Positions 1 to 12,065 of a DNA stretch of 64,000 nt are shown here, piece by piece. Both the position numbers and the translations under genes were made by a program. Each line of letters starts with the position of its first letter. The first letter of the stretch is position 1. The notes under the pieces were generated by a model. That model was not told the DNA's origin, did not search any database, and was given only the letters and a program-made list of their open reading frames with translations. The stretch is from Clonostachys chloroleuca. Its lineage: Eukaryota > Ascomycota > Sordariomycetes > Hypocreales > Bionectriaceae. The stretch covers positions 7,006,001 through 7,070,000 of the forward strand of contig JBANAY010000004.1 in the NCBI GenBank assembly GCA_037952775.1, written 5' to 3'.

Positions 1-474
1 TTGTCGGCTTTAGCGAAAGTGTCCGTGAAAATCGTCTTCGCCCCAAGTATCCTTGTATCCAACTGTAGGGCTGAGGCGTAGGTTTTTATGGCCCCCTCCA
101 ATGCTGATTATTTAGAATAAATCTTGTTTATTTCATGCCTAGTCCAATGGCCCTGTATAGCCCGGTATTCGAAACTATCATATACCAGCATGTTCAGTAT
201 CGTCGTGCTGAAAACAAATGATATGGCCGGTTACTAAGAAATACAAGCAGCCGACTCTGATTGATCTCGGCCACTTGCCAAAAGCCGCCGGCAAAAATTA
301 TTCTTGCCGGTGGACTGTGGGTATTCGCCTTTTTGTCAGCAATCAACGGTGGTTAAAGATTGCTTGAAGGCCTTGCTGATATTATAGAGCTGATGAATTG
401 AATTGATCCCAAACTACATCTTATCGTCGTTGATAATTTGGAAATTCCTCATCTGATCACTGCAGGCAATCCAC
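1..474. other. left-edge non-coding stretch
   Basis: No supported reading frame or repeat is seen. The stretch is moderately AT-rich and holds the upstream region of the hydrolase gene that starts at 475. Part of a gene lying outside the window could end here, but nothing shows it. Confidence 0.5.
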
Positions 475-1320
475 ATGACGGTACCGATGAAATCTAGGCC
501 ACTCATTTGGGAGTGCACCAACCTCGTGGTTGCAGGCGTAGATGTGACGATATCAAGTGTCCGGCGAGAAGGGCCATTGTACCCTACCCTGATACTTCAT
601 GGCTTTGGGAGTACAAAGGAAGACTTTGTCGATATCGCGTTAGTCAAAGCCTTTTCCGGTGCGTCTTTTATCATCTACGATACCCCAGGGAGTGGGCAAT
701 CTACCAGCCAGAAACTCGATCAACTATCCATTCCATTCCTTGTCGAATTGGCGGAGGAATTCCTGAAAAGTCACGGAATAGAGAACTTCCACCTGATTGG
801 CCATTCGATGGGTGGACTCACGGCATTGAAGCTGGCCCAGAGGCACCCGGATGCCGTGCTCAGTTTTGTCAACATCAAAGGAAATCTAGCGCCAGAAGAC
901 TGCTTCCTAAGTCGCCAAGTACTCGATCATCCGTCCGACAACCCACAGACCTTCTTCCGCCAGTTTGTGGAGCGTACACGAAAGTCGCAAGAATTCGGAA
1001 CCGGCATTTATGCTGCCGCTTTACAAGCCAAAGTAAAACCAGAGGTTGTGCGACCAACATTTGAATCAATGGTTCACTTATCAGACACCGAAGACTTATT
1101 GGATATCTTCATATCCTTGCCCTGCCCCAAGATGTTCATGTATGGAGAGCAGTACAACACCTTGTCTTACCTGAGCCGACTCTCTAGTGTCGGCGTTGAG
1201 TTGGCGGAGATCCCTGACGCTGCGCACTTTATCATGTACTCAAACCCAGTAGAAATGTGGCGAAGGATTGCATTGTTCCACGCAAAGGGATTATGGGAAG
1301 ATCATAGTAACCAGATATAG
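475..1320 (+). CDS. alpha/beta hydrolase
   Basis: Single-exon 281-aa protein of the alpha/beta hydrolase fold. Visible motifs are the oxyanion-hole segment LHGFGS (about residues 41-46), the nucleophile elbow GHSMGG with Ser about 111, and a late histidine in DAAHFIMY (about 250). The length fits a compact esterase/lipase-like or C-C hydrolase member with a modest cap. There is no signal peptide, so it is probably cytosolic. The substrate cannot be read from the sequence. A second Met four codons in (487) is an alternative start. It lies just upstream of a Zn2Cys6 regulator on the same strand, which may control it, but that link is inference. Confidence 0.85.
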   Translation: MTVPMKSRPLIWECTNLVVAGVDVTISSVRREGPLYPTLILHGFGSTKEDFVDIALVKAFSGASFIIYDTPGSGQSTSQKLDQLSIPFLVELAEEFLKSHGIENFHLIGHSMGGLTALKLAQRHPDAVLSFVNIKGNLAPEDCFLSRQVLDHPSDNPQTFFRQFVERTRKSQEFGTGIYAAALQAKVKPEVVRPTFESMVHLSDTEDLLDIFISLPCPKMFMYGEQYNTLSYLSRLSSVGVELAEIPDAAHFIMYSNPVEMWRRIALFHAKGLWEDHSNQI

Positions 1321-1533
1321 ATGTCTCCCTAAATCTAATACAATGATCAGTTATTTCCTAGAATGAATTGGTGAAAGGAAGTATAGCGTGAACTTTTATT
1401 TCACTGATTCGAAGCTTATGTCATTCCAATAGGCTAATAAAATTTCAGAGCCTCGGGGTCTTGTCCTTGTTAGAGCCCCGCCGAATCTTCCTCATCACAT
1501 TATTCTTCATTTTTCATCTCGGGGAACTACATA

Positions 1534-3772
1534 ATGCCGCCGTCCTCCAGTCGCAGCGGGAAGCAGCCCATTCCAGCTCCCAAGCTTCCTCAAAAGAAGG
1601 CTATCGCGTAAGGTGGACAAATATGCATAAAATGAATGGATGAGGAGTTGACGTATTTAGTTGCCAATCTTGCCACGCACGCAAGATTCGGTGTTCTGGC
1701 ACCAAGCCGTGCAACAACTGCACTCGTATTTCTGATTGCATCTACCCAAAGCGAGATCGCCAAGTCCGAGTACACCAGAGGTACGTAAGCGGGCTCCCAC
1801 CAACTTTCGTCTACCTCTGCCACTCGATGCTAAAAAGGCCAGCTTCCTGGACCGGATCTTGCAGGAGAATGCCGACTTACGCGCCCTTCAGCATCCGGCT
1901 GAGCAGTCTGAAAGGAAACCCGAGCAAGACACCTGGGATACTCCCGCAATATCCCATAGTGACCATGAATCTGTCGAGAACCAATCTATACAGGGAAGCG
2001 ATTGGTTCACCCATATCAGGGCATCCGACACCCCCATCTGGATCGGTGAGATATCAGACAGTGCTTTTGCCACTCGCTTCCGCCAGTTTGCTTCTTTCTC
2101 TCAAACGCCATGTCACATTCCTCGTACTCAGTTTGTTTCCGACGAGGCTCTTCACAGTCTCGCAACGGCATATCCTTCCCCTACCTGGCCATCGTTATCG
2201 CGTGCTAGGCTCCTGGTTGAAACAGCGCTCCGGTTTTTGCGACATAACTATCACATAGTCCGGCGCAGCGAAGTCTTCTCAACTTTGCGGGCAACTGATT
2301 TCAACCAAATTAGTTTACATTCCAAGGCCAAACTGTGGGTATTGTTTGCTATCGGTGAGCTACGCTCGAGTAAATGCCTTACTGCGACCGGTCATCTCCC
2401 TGGGTTAGCCTACTTCGCCATGGCGAGTGATGCTGTCCGCATGATCAATGAGAGGCCCCAGGTTGATGTGATCGAGACAGTCCTTCTTCTAGTAAGTTCA
2501 CTATCCCTCTTATTTGGCCCTTTTGTGCTTTTACTAAGAACGCGTTGGCTTTGTACTCTCTTGAGACGAACCGCCGGCATTCGGCATGCACTTTCGTAGG
2601 CACTGCCTTGCGGCTCGCCACTATTATGGGATTGCATATCAAAATCGGGTCTGCCTCTATTCCAGAGCCCGAAATAAGAGAGCATCGAGTTCGCCTTTGG
2701 TGGTCGGTTTACATTATCGATAGATTTTTATCGTCAAAAATCGGTCTTCCACTTTTAATATCAGACGCTGATATCTCTATTGATCTGCCATCAAATGATT
2801 CGGCTCTTAACCAGGAGGACTTTGGAGACCACCTCGAATTTGTGGCTACTCTTCGTCTAGCTAAGATCGCAGGACATATTTCGCGGTCTCTCTATGTGCG
2901 GACGCCCCAGCAGCGTGGTACATTTCTTCAACAAGTAGCACAGATACAAGAGGAGTTGAACCAGTGGAAAGAGCTACTACCCAGTCAGTTGAAGCCTCGC
3001 CTCGATCGCTCGAGTGGTATTGGGGCGCAACTTCAAGCTACTACTCTACTACATCTTGCCTTCAATCAGGTAATTTTCGTTTTTATTTCCCCCTTCCGGC
3101 CATGTCTACGAGTATATGCTGATGGGCATTTAACTGTATTACTTGTGGGCTAATACACTATAGCTCTTGATCGTAGCAACGCGGCCAGTTCTTCTCTTCG
3201 TTTTTCGACATCATATAGATGAAAGACCTTCGACGGGAACGGAGCTTCCTATCCCAGATCAGACCCAATGCACTGTTGAGGCTTGTATCAGCGCAGCCAG
3301 ACAATCCTGCGATCTGCTGTCACAATGCTGGGTAAATGGAGAGTTCCATATCTTTGACTATTTTTATGTTCAGCATCTTTTTTCGGCCACTGTTATCCTC
3401 GCCATAGCAGGAGTCCTGAACCGGAAAACTTCTCAGGAGGAAATGGAGGAGTTTAATCTCGCTGCCGGCTTTCTTCAACAACTTGAACAGAATGGGAATC
3501 ATGCTGCAACGGAGTTTTATGCTCACATTCAGGAGATTCACTCTACTCTGAGAAAGTTACGATCAGCTAGTTCGCTGTCCACCAGCCCAGAGAATGCGAT
3601 GCCGCACTACGCATCAAGTTCTGCGCAATTCGTTTCAGGCGAAAAGCGATTGGCCGTTGGAAGCCTGGCAGATTCTAGCCATGATCCCCAAACTACGGAT
3701 GAAACGGTATTGGATTTATCATTTATCGACGATTGGATTTACGAAGATGCCCTTGAAAAGTTGTGCTGGTAG
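1534..3772 (+). CDS. Zn2Cys6 transcription factor with fungal_trans domain
   Basis: Five exons by splice signals and phase: 1534-1607, 1661-1780, 1843-2491, 2539-3069, 3164-3772, giving about 660 aa. The second exon encodes a perfect C-x2-C-x6-C-x5-C-x2-C-x6-C binuclear zinc cluster (begins CQSCHARK, ends TRISDC). It is followed by the fungal-specific transcription factor middle-homology domain, including NRRHSA near 2560 and the RLWWSVYIIDRF segment near 2690. It should be a nuclear DNA-binding regulator; its target is unknown. Its last ~45 codons are duplicated as a decayed fragment near 7.8 kb. The first ATG is taken as the start because the upstream frame has no other; the first two introns rest on donor/acceptor match and phase. 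Confidence 0.85.
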
Positions 3773-4309
3773 TATACAATTTTCTATCAGTCCAGCCACA
3801 TTGCATTCGGGAACGGATCAAAGTTCCCGAAACGCCATATAGGGTTTGCTTCAATACGGAATGTTTCGGGAACTGGTGTCTGCGGTATGTGGCTGATGTG
3901 GCTAGACGCGTAGCTTTCAGTCGACCGGGTTTCTGACTGGGGATTAGGTTGCTCATTGGAAAGGATACGGTTCGCTGGTCCTCGCTTGCTGGGACTGGCT
4001 GTTCAATGGATATGGTAAAAATATCTGATACAACAGAGATGCAGACATAAACCCTAGCCTCAATGTGAGGCGGATGGTGATCCCATCCAGACTGATTATG
4101 GTCTCATATACCTGTCTTTCATGAAATGTACCCCCAGAATTGTAAATCTAAGCCATTGGGTGGCATCCGAATACATATTGCCATCTGTGAAGAGTTCTTA
4201 CTCAAGTCATCCACTTTCCATGTATATCTCCAGCCTATTTCAGACTCTGGAAATCCCATGCTGTAAATTGGAAGTTACAGTTTGTTTCCACTAGGGTTGT
4301 CAATTGGCA
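3773..4309. other. intergenic, 3' sides of two convergent genes
   Basis: This stretch lies between the convergent ends of the zinc-cluster regulator and the membrane-protein gene. No reading frame with family signal is visible. It is AT-rich and probably holds both 3' untranslated regions. Confidence 0.5.
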
Positions 4310-6938
4310 TCAATCAGAGAAAAGCCTTCCTTTAGGCAAAGGCTGCCAGGTCACATTTATCTCGGCCACATCACTTTCCGAACTCCCCTCATCAGAATGC
4401 CCATGGGCGATGTCTCGTACTTGCCTAATCGCAATGTAACCGATTTCGTCGTTTGGTTGGACATCAACGAGTTGCACCCGCATGTCTCTCGCCCTGTCCG
4501 GGCCGTCAAGGCCAGTTCCTCCGGCCGCAAGAGGTGTGGAGGGATTCTCTCGCGTGAGAGAGCTTGCAAACCCCAGAATGTCTGGGCCGCGTATCATGAA
4601 TCTGAGGACAAAGCCGAGGACTGCTAGGAGCTCTAGGATTAATGTCGTAATGATAAGGACCGTAACCCAGGCACGATTGGCGAGGTAGACCTTGTTCGTA
4701 ATCGTGGCTGTAGCGTCTGTCGAGTTGAGAAAAGGCGGCAAGTTGGGATCGGATGTTGATGCGCCCTCAAGTTTTTCTGGCAAGAGAGAGGACGAGGCGT
4801 TTGTATGGCCGACTGGGTTCAGAGTCACCCACCAAAAGGTGTTAAAAGACGTTGTCATCCGCCTAGATATGGCTTTTGCGTCAATACCTCTAGTTGAGTT
4901 AATACGCGTCCAATTAACACGTGACTGCATTCCATACGGCATATCTTCACCGGATAAATATGCATCAGTGGGTGAGGCTCTGTTTAGAAAATTGATTCCG
5001 GCAGCGTCTCGCCAATTGAGTAGTCGATCCCTTAGTAATAGTGACTGCCCAAAGATGCCGTCCAGAAGGTGGTTTTCAGCCTCTGGATTATCAATCCGTC
5101 GGCGTGATGCAACACAACCGGGAGTGTTGGGGCTTGGCTTGCATGTCATCTCTGTTTCGAGAACGATTGCTTCAACATCACAACTGAATCGTCCGCCAAT
5201 AGATTCGGGCGCACCCCGGCTCAGATACTGAATAGAGGGGGCAACCTTTTCATTTTCCCATGAACTTAGGCTCTTTCGTCAGTAACGTTAAACAAAAGGC
5301 TGTTATCCCGGAACTGAGACCCCTCTCCCGAACGAATGGCTTTGTCGAAAACGCAGTCGAAGTTCAAAACGTCTCAATGGAGAAAACGTACTCTGCCAAA
5401 TTATGGCCCAAGGTAAGACCCTGAACAATTATCCCCAACAGTGACACGTATTCAATAGTGTCGTTGTTGATTTTGTACCATTTCCCATGTTCTGGCTGCC
5501 TGGCTGTTCTCCATTGTGGGATTCGTGGCAGATCCCAAAGATCATGTGCCAACTTCTTCTGAGCCGGCGACGAAATCAGGCTTGCCGAGTATAGCGAGTC
5601 GATGTTGCCTTGGAACTGCGGGATCCAAGTGGGGGACCTAGTCCGCGAAACTTGGTAGCTAGGATGGAGATAATAGACGCTCCCCGCTGTCTCTATGCTG
5701 TTTTCGCCGAAATATAATACCCGCGAACCGGCTTGGCCTCCTAGAGGGGACAGAGACCAAAGGGCGAAAATAATGATCCCAAGCGGTATGTGGGCTCGTA
5801 CGAACAGAAGTCGTTCGAAGGATGCTGCCAAGCTTTGGCTTCCAAAGACTTGTTCTAAGTTTCCCACACGGACACCTTGCGGATGTTCCAGTTGCCAACG
5901 AGCCAAGTTCTTGTAGAAACGTCCGGCAACCGCAGCAAATATAATGGGATATATTGTTGGAATCAGGCGCGCAATATCGAGGACTTTCTTGCCGCTGTCA
6001 GAAAAGCGCTGGCTATCAAGTGCCAGACTTAGAATTCCGATTACTGAGAAAATAGTCAGAACCAGTCGTTTGATACATTTCAATACCACGGAGAGGATTA
6101 CTTATGAAGAAGAAAGGTGTAATTGTAAGGGATATATCCCAGACCAGTTCCAAGTACCAAGTGAAGTTGGTCGTATCCAGAGCTCGAGGGTCGAAGTGAA
6201 AGCCGTTTGAAGAGCGATGTTTATTTGGTTCCGGATTCTCGTCTGTTGAGTCATGGGTATGCAGCGGGGCATATATCTGACCATCGACAGGGGGCGAAGC
6301 GGCATGTGTGGCTCGGGAATGAGCAATTCTAATGAATAGTTGAGCACGGAAAGTTGCCAAGTTATCAGGTTCTGTTACCTTGGGACTTGCTTCCATACGA
6401 AACCCAGCGATATGATGGCCAACAGTAGAAGCCCAGCCAAGATTCCAACCAATTCCTTGGTTTTAAGAGCTCCCCAGTCGACACTAGATGTACTGTTTCG
6501 TCCTGATGTTGTTGGAAATGTTTGGGGGTATCTGGTACTATTGGCCGTGAGAGACCGAAATGTGGAATCATAACCCAAAAAAATGCTGCCCAAATCCTCC
6601 GATGGACACCCCAATCCTGTCTGGCAAGCATTGGATGAACAACACCCTATGAAAGACGGTTTAGTTGCACCACACGACCAAAACTGGACGTTGGGGTCGC
6701 TAGATTGGCAGGTCTGGGGGGCTATTAGATCCCAAGAAGATATGTTGAAGCTCATCAGAGTCACGTCTTCTTTGGGGCAGCCCATAGCGAAGGAACAAGC
6801 ATCGCTTTTACAGCAGCCCAAAAACTCCGTCCATTCTCCCGCACAAACATACGGTTTGCCGCCCTTTGGGCAGCCGAGGCCGAACTTTTCAATGATGGAG
6901 AAAATTTGATGAAAGCATATTGAGTCGCTGTAGCACAT
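4310..6938 (-). CDS. Cys-rich multi-pass membrane protein, function unknown
   Basis: Four exons on the minus strand: 6938-6379, 6328-6102, 6043-5392, 5270-4310. They join in phase to about 799 aa. The introns are canonical, with branch-like CTCAAC, CTGAC and CTGAC. The N-terminus has two similar Cys-rich modules, each with a GCC-x2-xAC motif and a following GCP. A membrane span follows (LVGILAGLLLLAIISLG), then a polar linker and further spans around the second and third exons. A large probably extracellular loop precedes a last span (VLIITTLILELLAVLG) and a cytosolic tail. I do not recognise a named family. No signal peptide is seen at the ATG at 6938, and the frame stays open upstream to a possible acceptor near 7000, so the true 5' end may lie farther out. 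A surface sensor or wall-associated role would be a guess. Confidence 0.65.
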
Positions 6939-7800
6939 CAACCAGGTGAAATCTCGTAACCGGCGGTCTATATTGGCAGGTACACGTTGGAAACAAGATT
7001 CCCTGGAGATTCAGACCTCTGGGTGTATATTTGGATGATTTTTTGATTTTTTTTTTTGGGGGGGGGGGCGAACGGACAGTTATACCTCGCCATAATAACT
7101 CGTAAGTCAGAAAAGATATTTTGGGTAAGATCGACACTTTCGGGGCTGAAAATGATGACTGCATGTCTCATTGTTGGTGGCTTAACGCCACCAGCCGATC
7201 TTTATTTGGCTGGACGCAACTTCAAACTTGACATTTTTTCCCCCCGACTACAAGATTTGAAAACTAATCTCTCAAGAACATGGTACAGCCGGTATGTGTT
7301 GATGAATTTCTTCTAAAATCGCATTTTCAAAGGGGTTTGGGTTATTGATAGAGGAACACGGTGCGCTCTCGCTCGAGCAAACAAGGCTCGGGCCTTGGGA
7401 CTTGGGGCTTGGCTGCATGTAGCTGAGATACTGTGACGTCTCTGATCTAATCAAGCTCCCAAACGCGTCATACCATACAGAGCCACGGCTATTTTGAGAA
7501 GTGTTTATGCGTTGTTTCGCCGCCTCCCTAAAGAGCAACTTCAGGCAGAGATCGGTGAGGCGGGCGGCTTTGGCCCTTTTGAGGTCCAATCGATGATACC
7601 CCCATCACACATGTATTTTCTAGGTCCCCTTGGCCGCATGAAACATCTAACTCAGGAGGGAGGAGTCGAGGTAGAATTTCTCGCACTCTCATTAGCCCCG
7701 ATACATGATCACGAAGATTTAGTCTGATAAAGATTGAGTTGAAGTATCCCAGTTCAAGCATAGACTATTTTTCATTTCAACCACGGCGTCCAAGCAGATC
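6939..7800. other. intergenic with T11/G11 homopolymer block
   Basis: No supported gene. A run of 11 T directly followed by 11 G lies at about 7047-7068. The 5' end of the membrane-protein gene may extend into 6939-7170, where short minus-strand frames stay open, but no clear start is visible. Confidence 0.4.
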
Positions 7801-7804
7801 TGCG

Positions 7805-7955
7805 CAATCCGGTCTCGGCGAAAAGCGACTGGTTGGAATCCTGGTATATTGCAGGCACGATCTCCAAACCACGGATGAAACGGCATTGGATCTATCATTT
7901 ATTGACGCTTGAATTTATGAAGATAACCTTGAAAGGTTATGCTGGAAGTACATGA
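7805..7955 (+). pseudogene. decayed copy of the 3' end of the 1.5-3.8 kb Zn2Cys6 regulator
   Basis: The sequence from about 7805 to 7955 lines up along its whole length with about 3625-3780, the last ~45 codons of the zinc-cluster regulator. The shared core reads GGATGAAACGG then CATTGGAT or TATTGGAT, followed by TATCATTTAT. In the copy, the Trp codon of the ...DWIYED... stretch is TGA, and small indels are present, so it cannot encode the C-terminus. Only the tail is recognisable. It is therefore a relic of a tandem or segmental duplication, not a gene. Confidence 0.8.
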
Positions 7956-8484
7956 TTCTTTAAAGCGCGTCTCGGAAAAAGTTAGTTGCATTTTCTCGCA
8001 GTGGTCCTCATGGTTGGCTTTGTGATGACTCTCGCTGTTGATCTACAGTAGGAACACCGGTATTTAATTGAAACCTCGTTGTTCTGTTATTTCTAGTTCT
8101 ATATGCTACATCATTCTCTGTCGTAAAACAGCGTTCCTAGGCAACTATCTGGCATACATAGTTCTACGCTGGCTTTTGCTCTTGACAGTTCCTCTATAGT
8201 AAGCTACGCTCACCTTACCTAGATCATTGATTGTATAGGTAAGTTTCCTCCATAGCGCTGACTTGTGGGTATGCTTGGCTACCTTGATAGACACAAATCT
8301 AATTGCTACGCCACGATTACTAAACATCCTTGCTCATGCATCTTGCGCTAAATTCTAGAATTTGCTCCATTTTAACCCCGCGATGGCCTGGTTGGTCCTT
8401 ACTTGCTCTCGCTTCGACGAGCTTGGAAGCAGCTGCCTCGGGATGACTTAGTTCTCACAGTCAGAAACTTGAGGCCGGGGTTTC
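7956..8484. other. intergenic, promoter side of the NLR gene
   Basis: No coding signal seen. The stretch is AT-rich and lies immediately upstream of the NLR-like gene. Confidence 0.4.
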
Positions 8485-11400
8485 ATGGCGAGCCCCAGGG
8501 ACCCCAGGGACCCCGTCAGAGCGCCTCTGGGGAGAGCCATGTCCTCTTATGAGACGCCATCCTCCAACCCGTCCAAGCGGCAGAGAACAAATGCCAACTC
8601 CCATCAAAAGTCCCTGTCGTATGACGACTATACTGTTGGTTGGATATGTGCTCTCTCGGTTGAGATGGCAGCCGCAGAGGCCATGCTAGATCACGTCCAC
8701 AGCCCGCTTCCAAACAAGCAAGATGATACAAATGCCTACACCTTCGGCAGCATTGGCAGCCACAACGTTGTCGTCGCTTGCTTGCCGGCAGGGTATTATG
8801 GCACCAACAACGCAGCCAACGTTGCAACGAATATGCAGAGAAGCTTTCGCCATATTGACAAAGGTCTGTTGGTTGGCGTGGGTGGTGGTGTTCCGGATTC
8901 AACGGACATAAGGCTGGGCGATGTCGTGGTCAGTTTTGAAGTTGTGCCGTACGACTTGGGAAAGGCCATGCCCGACGGCCGCTTCTTTCGGACAAGCATC
9001 CCTCGGCGGCCGGCGCAGTCTCTTTTAACAGCAATTGCAAAGCTCAGGGCAAGTCATGATCGGACGCCGAGCAGACTTCCCAACATCATGGCCGAGATGC
9101 ACCATCGCCATCCGCACATGACCAGATATAGGCGCCCCAACTTGGAGGATAAGCTATTTGCCACTTTATACAGCCATGTCAAACCCCTACACGGGTGTGA
9201 GAACTGCGACTCGTCGCAGATCCTGCCGCGAAGACCCCGAGAAACAGAACTCCCTGAGATTCACTATGGTCGGGTCGGATCAGGAAACCAAATAGTCAGA
9301 GATGGGGTCACACGATCCCAGAGGTCAAAGGAGCTTGATGTTTTGTGTTTTGAAACTGAGGCAGCTGGTGTGATGGATATCATCCCTTGCCTTGTGGTGC
9401 GTGGCATTTGCGACTACTCAGATTCACATAAGAACAAACAATGGCAACACTACTCGGCTGCGGTAGCGGCAGCATATTCTAAAGAGCTTTTATTGATAGC
9501 ACAGGACACTGATTCCAGCAAAATCCTCCTGGCAGAAGATTCGTCAATTTCGGGTGAGCTAATGTCTTTGAGAGTCGAGGCACGAATTTATTCAGGATGC
9601 AAGCTCACACATGCTTAGCGGACCATCGAAACAGATGGCTAGAGGCCTTGTCTTTTGGATATATTGATAGCCGCCGAAGAGCCGTCAAAGCTGCACATGC
9701 AAAGACTTGCGAATGGTTTCTAAAAGACCCCAGGTACCTGGCTTGGCAGGATCCCGCGAGCTTTGATGAGAACCATGGGTTCCTCTGGGTCATTGGTAAG
9801 CCCGGAGCTGGAAAATCGACATTGCTGAAATTTCTCCATTTACACACAAAAGACAAATGGAGAGAATCTGCGGATACTGCTGTGACATCGTTCTTTTTCA
9901 ATGCGACAGGGGAGGAGCTGGAGAAGTCAACAACTGGGATGTATCGATCTCTGCTCCTGCAAGCATTAGAAAGCTTTCCGAGTCTACAACATATTCTAAA
10001 CCGCCTCACAACCTTTCCTAAGACGCAAAATAGCAGTTTCTTGGATATTGAGATACTTGAAAAACTCTTCAACAGCCTGGTTCAAGCACTCGGAGACAAA
10101 ACCCTGTTCTGCTTCATTGATGCTTTGGATGAGTGCAATCAGGAACAAATTCTGAAGATGGTAGAATCGTTTGAGGCGCTCGGGGAGCTTGCCTCTCGGA
10201 ACAAGACTAAACTCTATGTCTGTTTTTCAAGCCGACCTTACCCATACATTGAAGTGGAGAGAGGGCTCCGACTCCAGTTAGATGCCCAGGAAGGCCATGC
10301 CTCGGACCTGGAGAGTTATGTGCGCAGCAAGCTACGCGCAGGTCGGGGGAAGATGGCTGAAGAGATCATTGAGGACGTTCTTTCCAGAGCTTCTGGGGTT
10401 TTCATGTGGGTTGTCCTTACCGTGGAGATTCTCAACCAAGAGATTCGAGATGGCCGCATTTTTGCATTGAAACGACGTTTACATGAGTTACCCAGCGATC
10501 TCAGCGAAGTCTTCCGCCAAATACTTACGCAAGACGAACGTAACATAAAGGACATGCTTCTCTGCATCCAGTGGATATTGTTTTCGCGCCGGCCACTCAC
10601 GACCAAGGAATTTTATACTGCCGTGTCATTTGGACTGAATCCAGAACCGGAGACTGTTGTCCCGTGGGATCCTGGGCAGATAACTCCGGAAATCATGACC
10701 CGGCTTGTATCGAGCTCATCCAAAGGTCTGGCCGAAATCACTAAATCTCAGAGCCCGACAGTGCAATTTATCCATGAGTCGGTCCGTGACTTCTTAATTA
10801 AGGAGAACGGGATCGGAGAAATTTGGCCAGATCTTAGGGAGGACTTTGAAAGTAAAAGTCATGATCAGCTGAAACAATCCTGCGAGGCATACTTGAAGGT
10901 TGATATTTCGGACTTTCTCCCCTTCACAGACGGCCTCACCCCTATGGAACTAGCCTTTTCCTTCCCGATGCTTGAATACTCGACTTCCTTCATTCTTGAG
11001 CATGCAGAAGCAGCCAGCCAATCTATTCCCCAAGGCGCATTTCTAGCAGATTTCTCAAGCAATGAGAAGTGGCCTCTATGGATCAACCTTCATAATGTGT
11101 TTGACATGTATGGAACTTTTCCCTATTCGTCCTACGCGGATCTGGAGTACGTTCTTTGCGAACGAGGCCACACAGAGCTTTTTCGCACAATCTTCCGTCC
11201 AGACTTTCGCAAACTTGCTTCAGGGGGGCGATACTCTACGTCTCTGATTGCCTCCTCAGCGTCAGGCAACCTGGAGATTATGAAAACTCTATTAGAAGCC
11301 AGCCTTGATGGGTTGAATCACCAAGATCAAGAGGGATCGACTGCGTTGGCCGTGGCAGCCAAGACGGGTCAAGTGTTGATGACAAAAGCTCTTCTTGGGG

Positions 11401-11912
11401 CATCCGGGGTAACGACCAACATCAGAGATAAACATGGTAAGACGCCTCTATTATGTGCTGCCGAACTGGGTCATAAGGGATGCTTGAGGCTTCTGCTAGG
11501 AGTCAATGGCATCGACCCTGACTCGAAGGACAACCTTGGCCAAACGCCACTTTCATGGGCTGCTCGAAACGGCCACGAGGAATGTGTCATGCTTTTACTA
11601 GCTGCAAAAGGGGTCGACCCTGATTCACGGGACAATAACGGGCGGACGCCCTTGTCTTGGTCCGTCGCAAACGGTCAAGTGAAGTGCACGCGGCGACTGT
11701 TGATAGCTGGGGCGAGCCCTGACTTGAAGGACAACTCTGGATGGACGCCTCTAGCATGGGCAACGGCAGTGGAGGAGCTGGCCTGTGTGGAGCAGCTTCT
11801 TGAAGCCGATGCCAATCCAAATTCGACGGATGACGACGGATGGACACCACTGTTATGGGCGGTAGCGAATGGGTATGCGTATATTTTCGAGGACGCTGAA
11901 TCAGAACAATAG
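8485..11912 (+). CDS. NLR-like STAND protein: nucleoside-phosphorylase domain, NACHT, ankyrin repeats
   Basis: Two exons, 8485-9553 and 9619-11912, with a 65-bp GTGAGC/TTAG intron, give about 1120 aa. Residues ~50-345 form a PNP_UDP (MTA/SAH nucleosidase-like) effector domain starting YTVGWICALSVE, with GVGGGVP and the late FETEAAG...VRGICDYSDSHKN signature. A NACHT NTPase follows: Walker A GKPGAGKST (~415-423) and Walker B LFCFIDALDECN (~520). From ~900 to the end there are at least five ankyrin repeats (for example GKTPLLCAAELGHKG, GRTPLSWS). This is the classical fungal NLR plan: N-terminal effector, nucleotide-driven oligomerisation switch, C-terminal repeat sensor. Such proteins act in non-self recognition and programmed cell death. 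The repeats of this copy are near-identical in layout, which is typical of fast-evolving sensors. The C-terminus ends just after a partial repeat, so a lost distal part is possible. Confidence 0.92.
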
Positions 11913-12065
11913 GTAGTATCAACCCAAGCTAGGATTATTGCGCAAAGTCTTGAGCCTACATAACATACGTTGTAACTTGCCAAGTAATGCAATGGTGCTG
12001 TACGATAGTACGAACTTCTATTCTCTGACTCGTCCAGTAATCTAGCTTTTGATCTATATATCTCA

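Noticed and set aside
6102..6396. Separate gene starting at the ATG near 6396 downstream of the Cys-rich frame
   Set aside because: A canonical 50-bp intron (6378-6329) joins the Cys-rich exon in phase to the same frame, so a single gene is simpler.
8485..9618. Stand-alone nucleoside phosphorylase gene
   Set aside because: A GTGAGC/TTAG intron joins it in phase to the NACHT-ankyrin frame, the usual fungal fusion.
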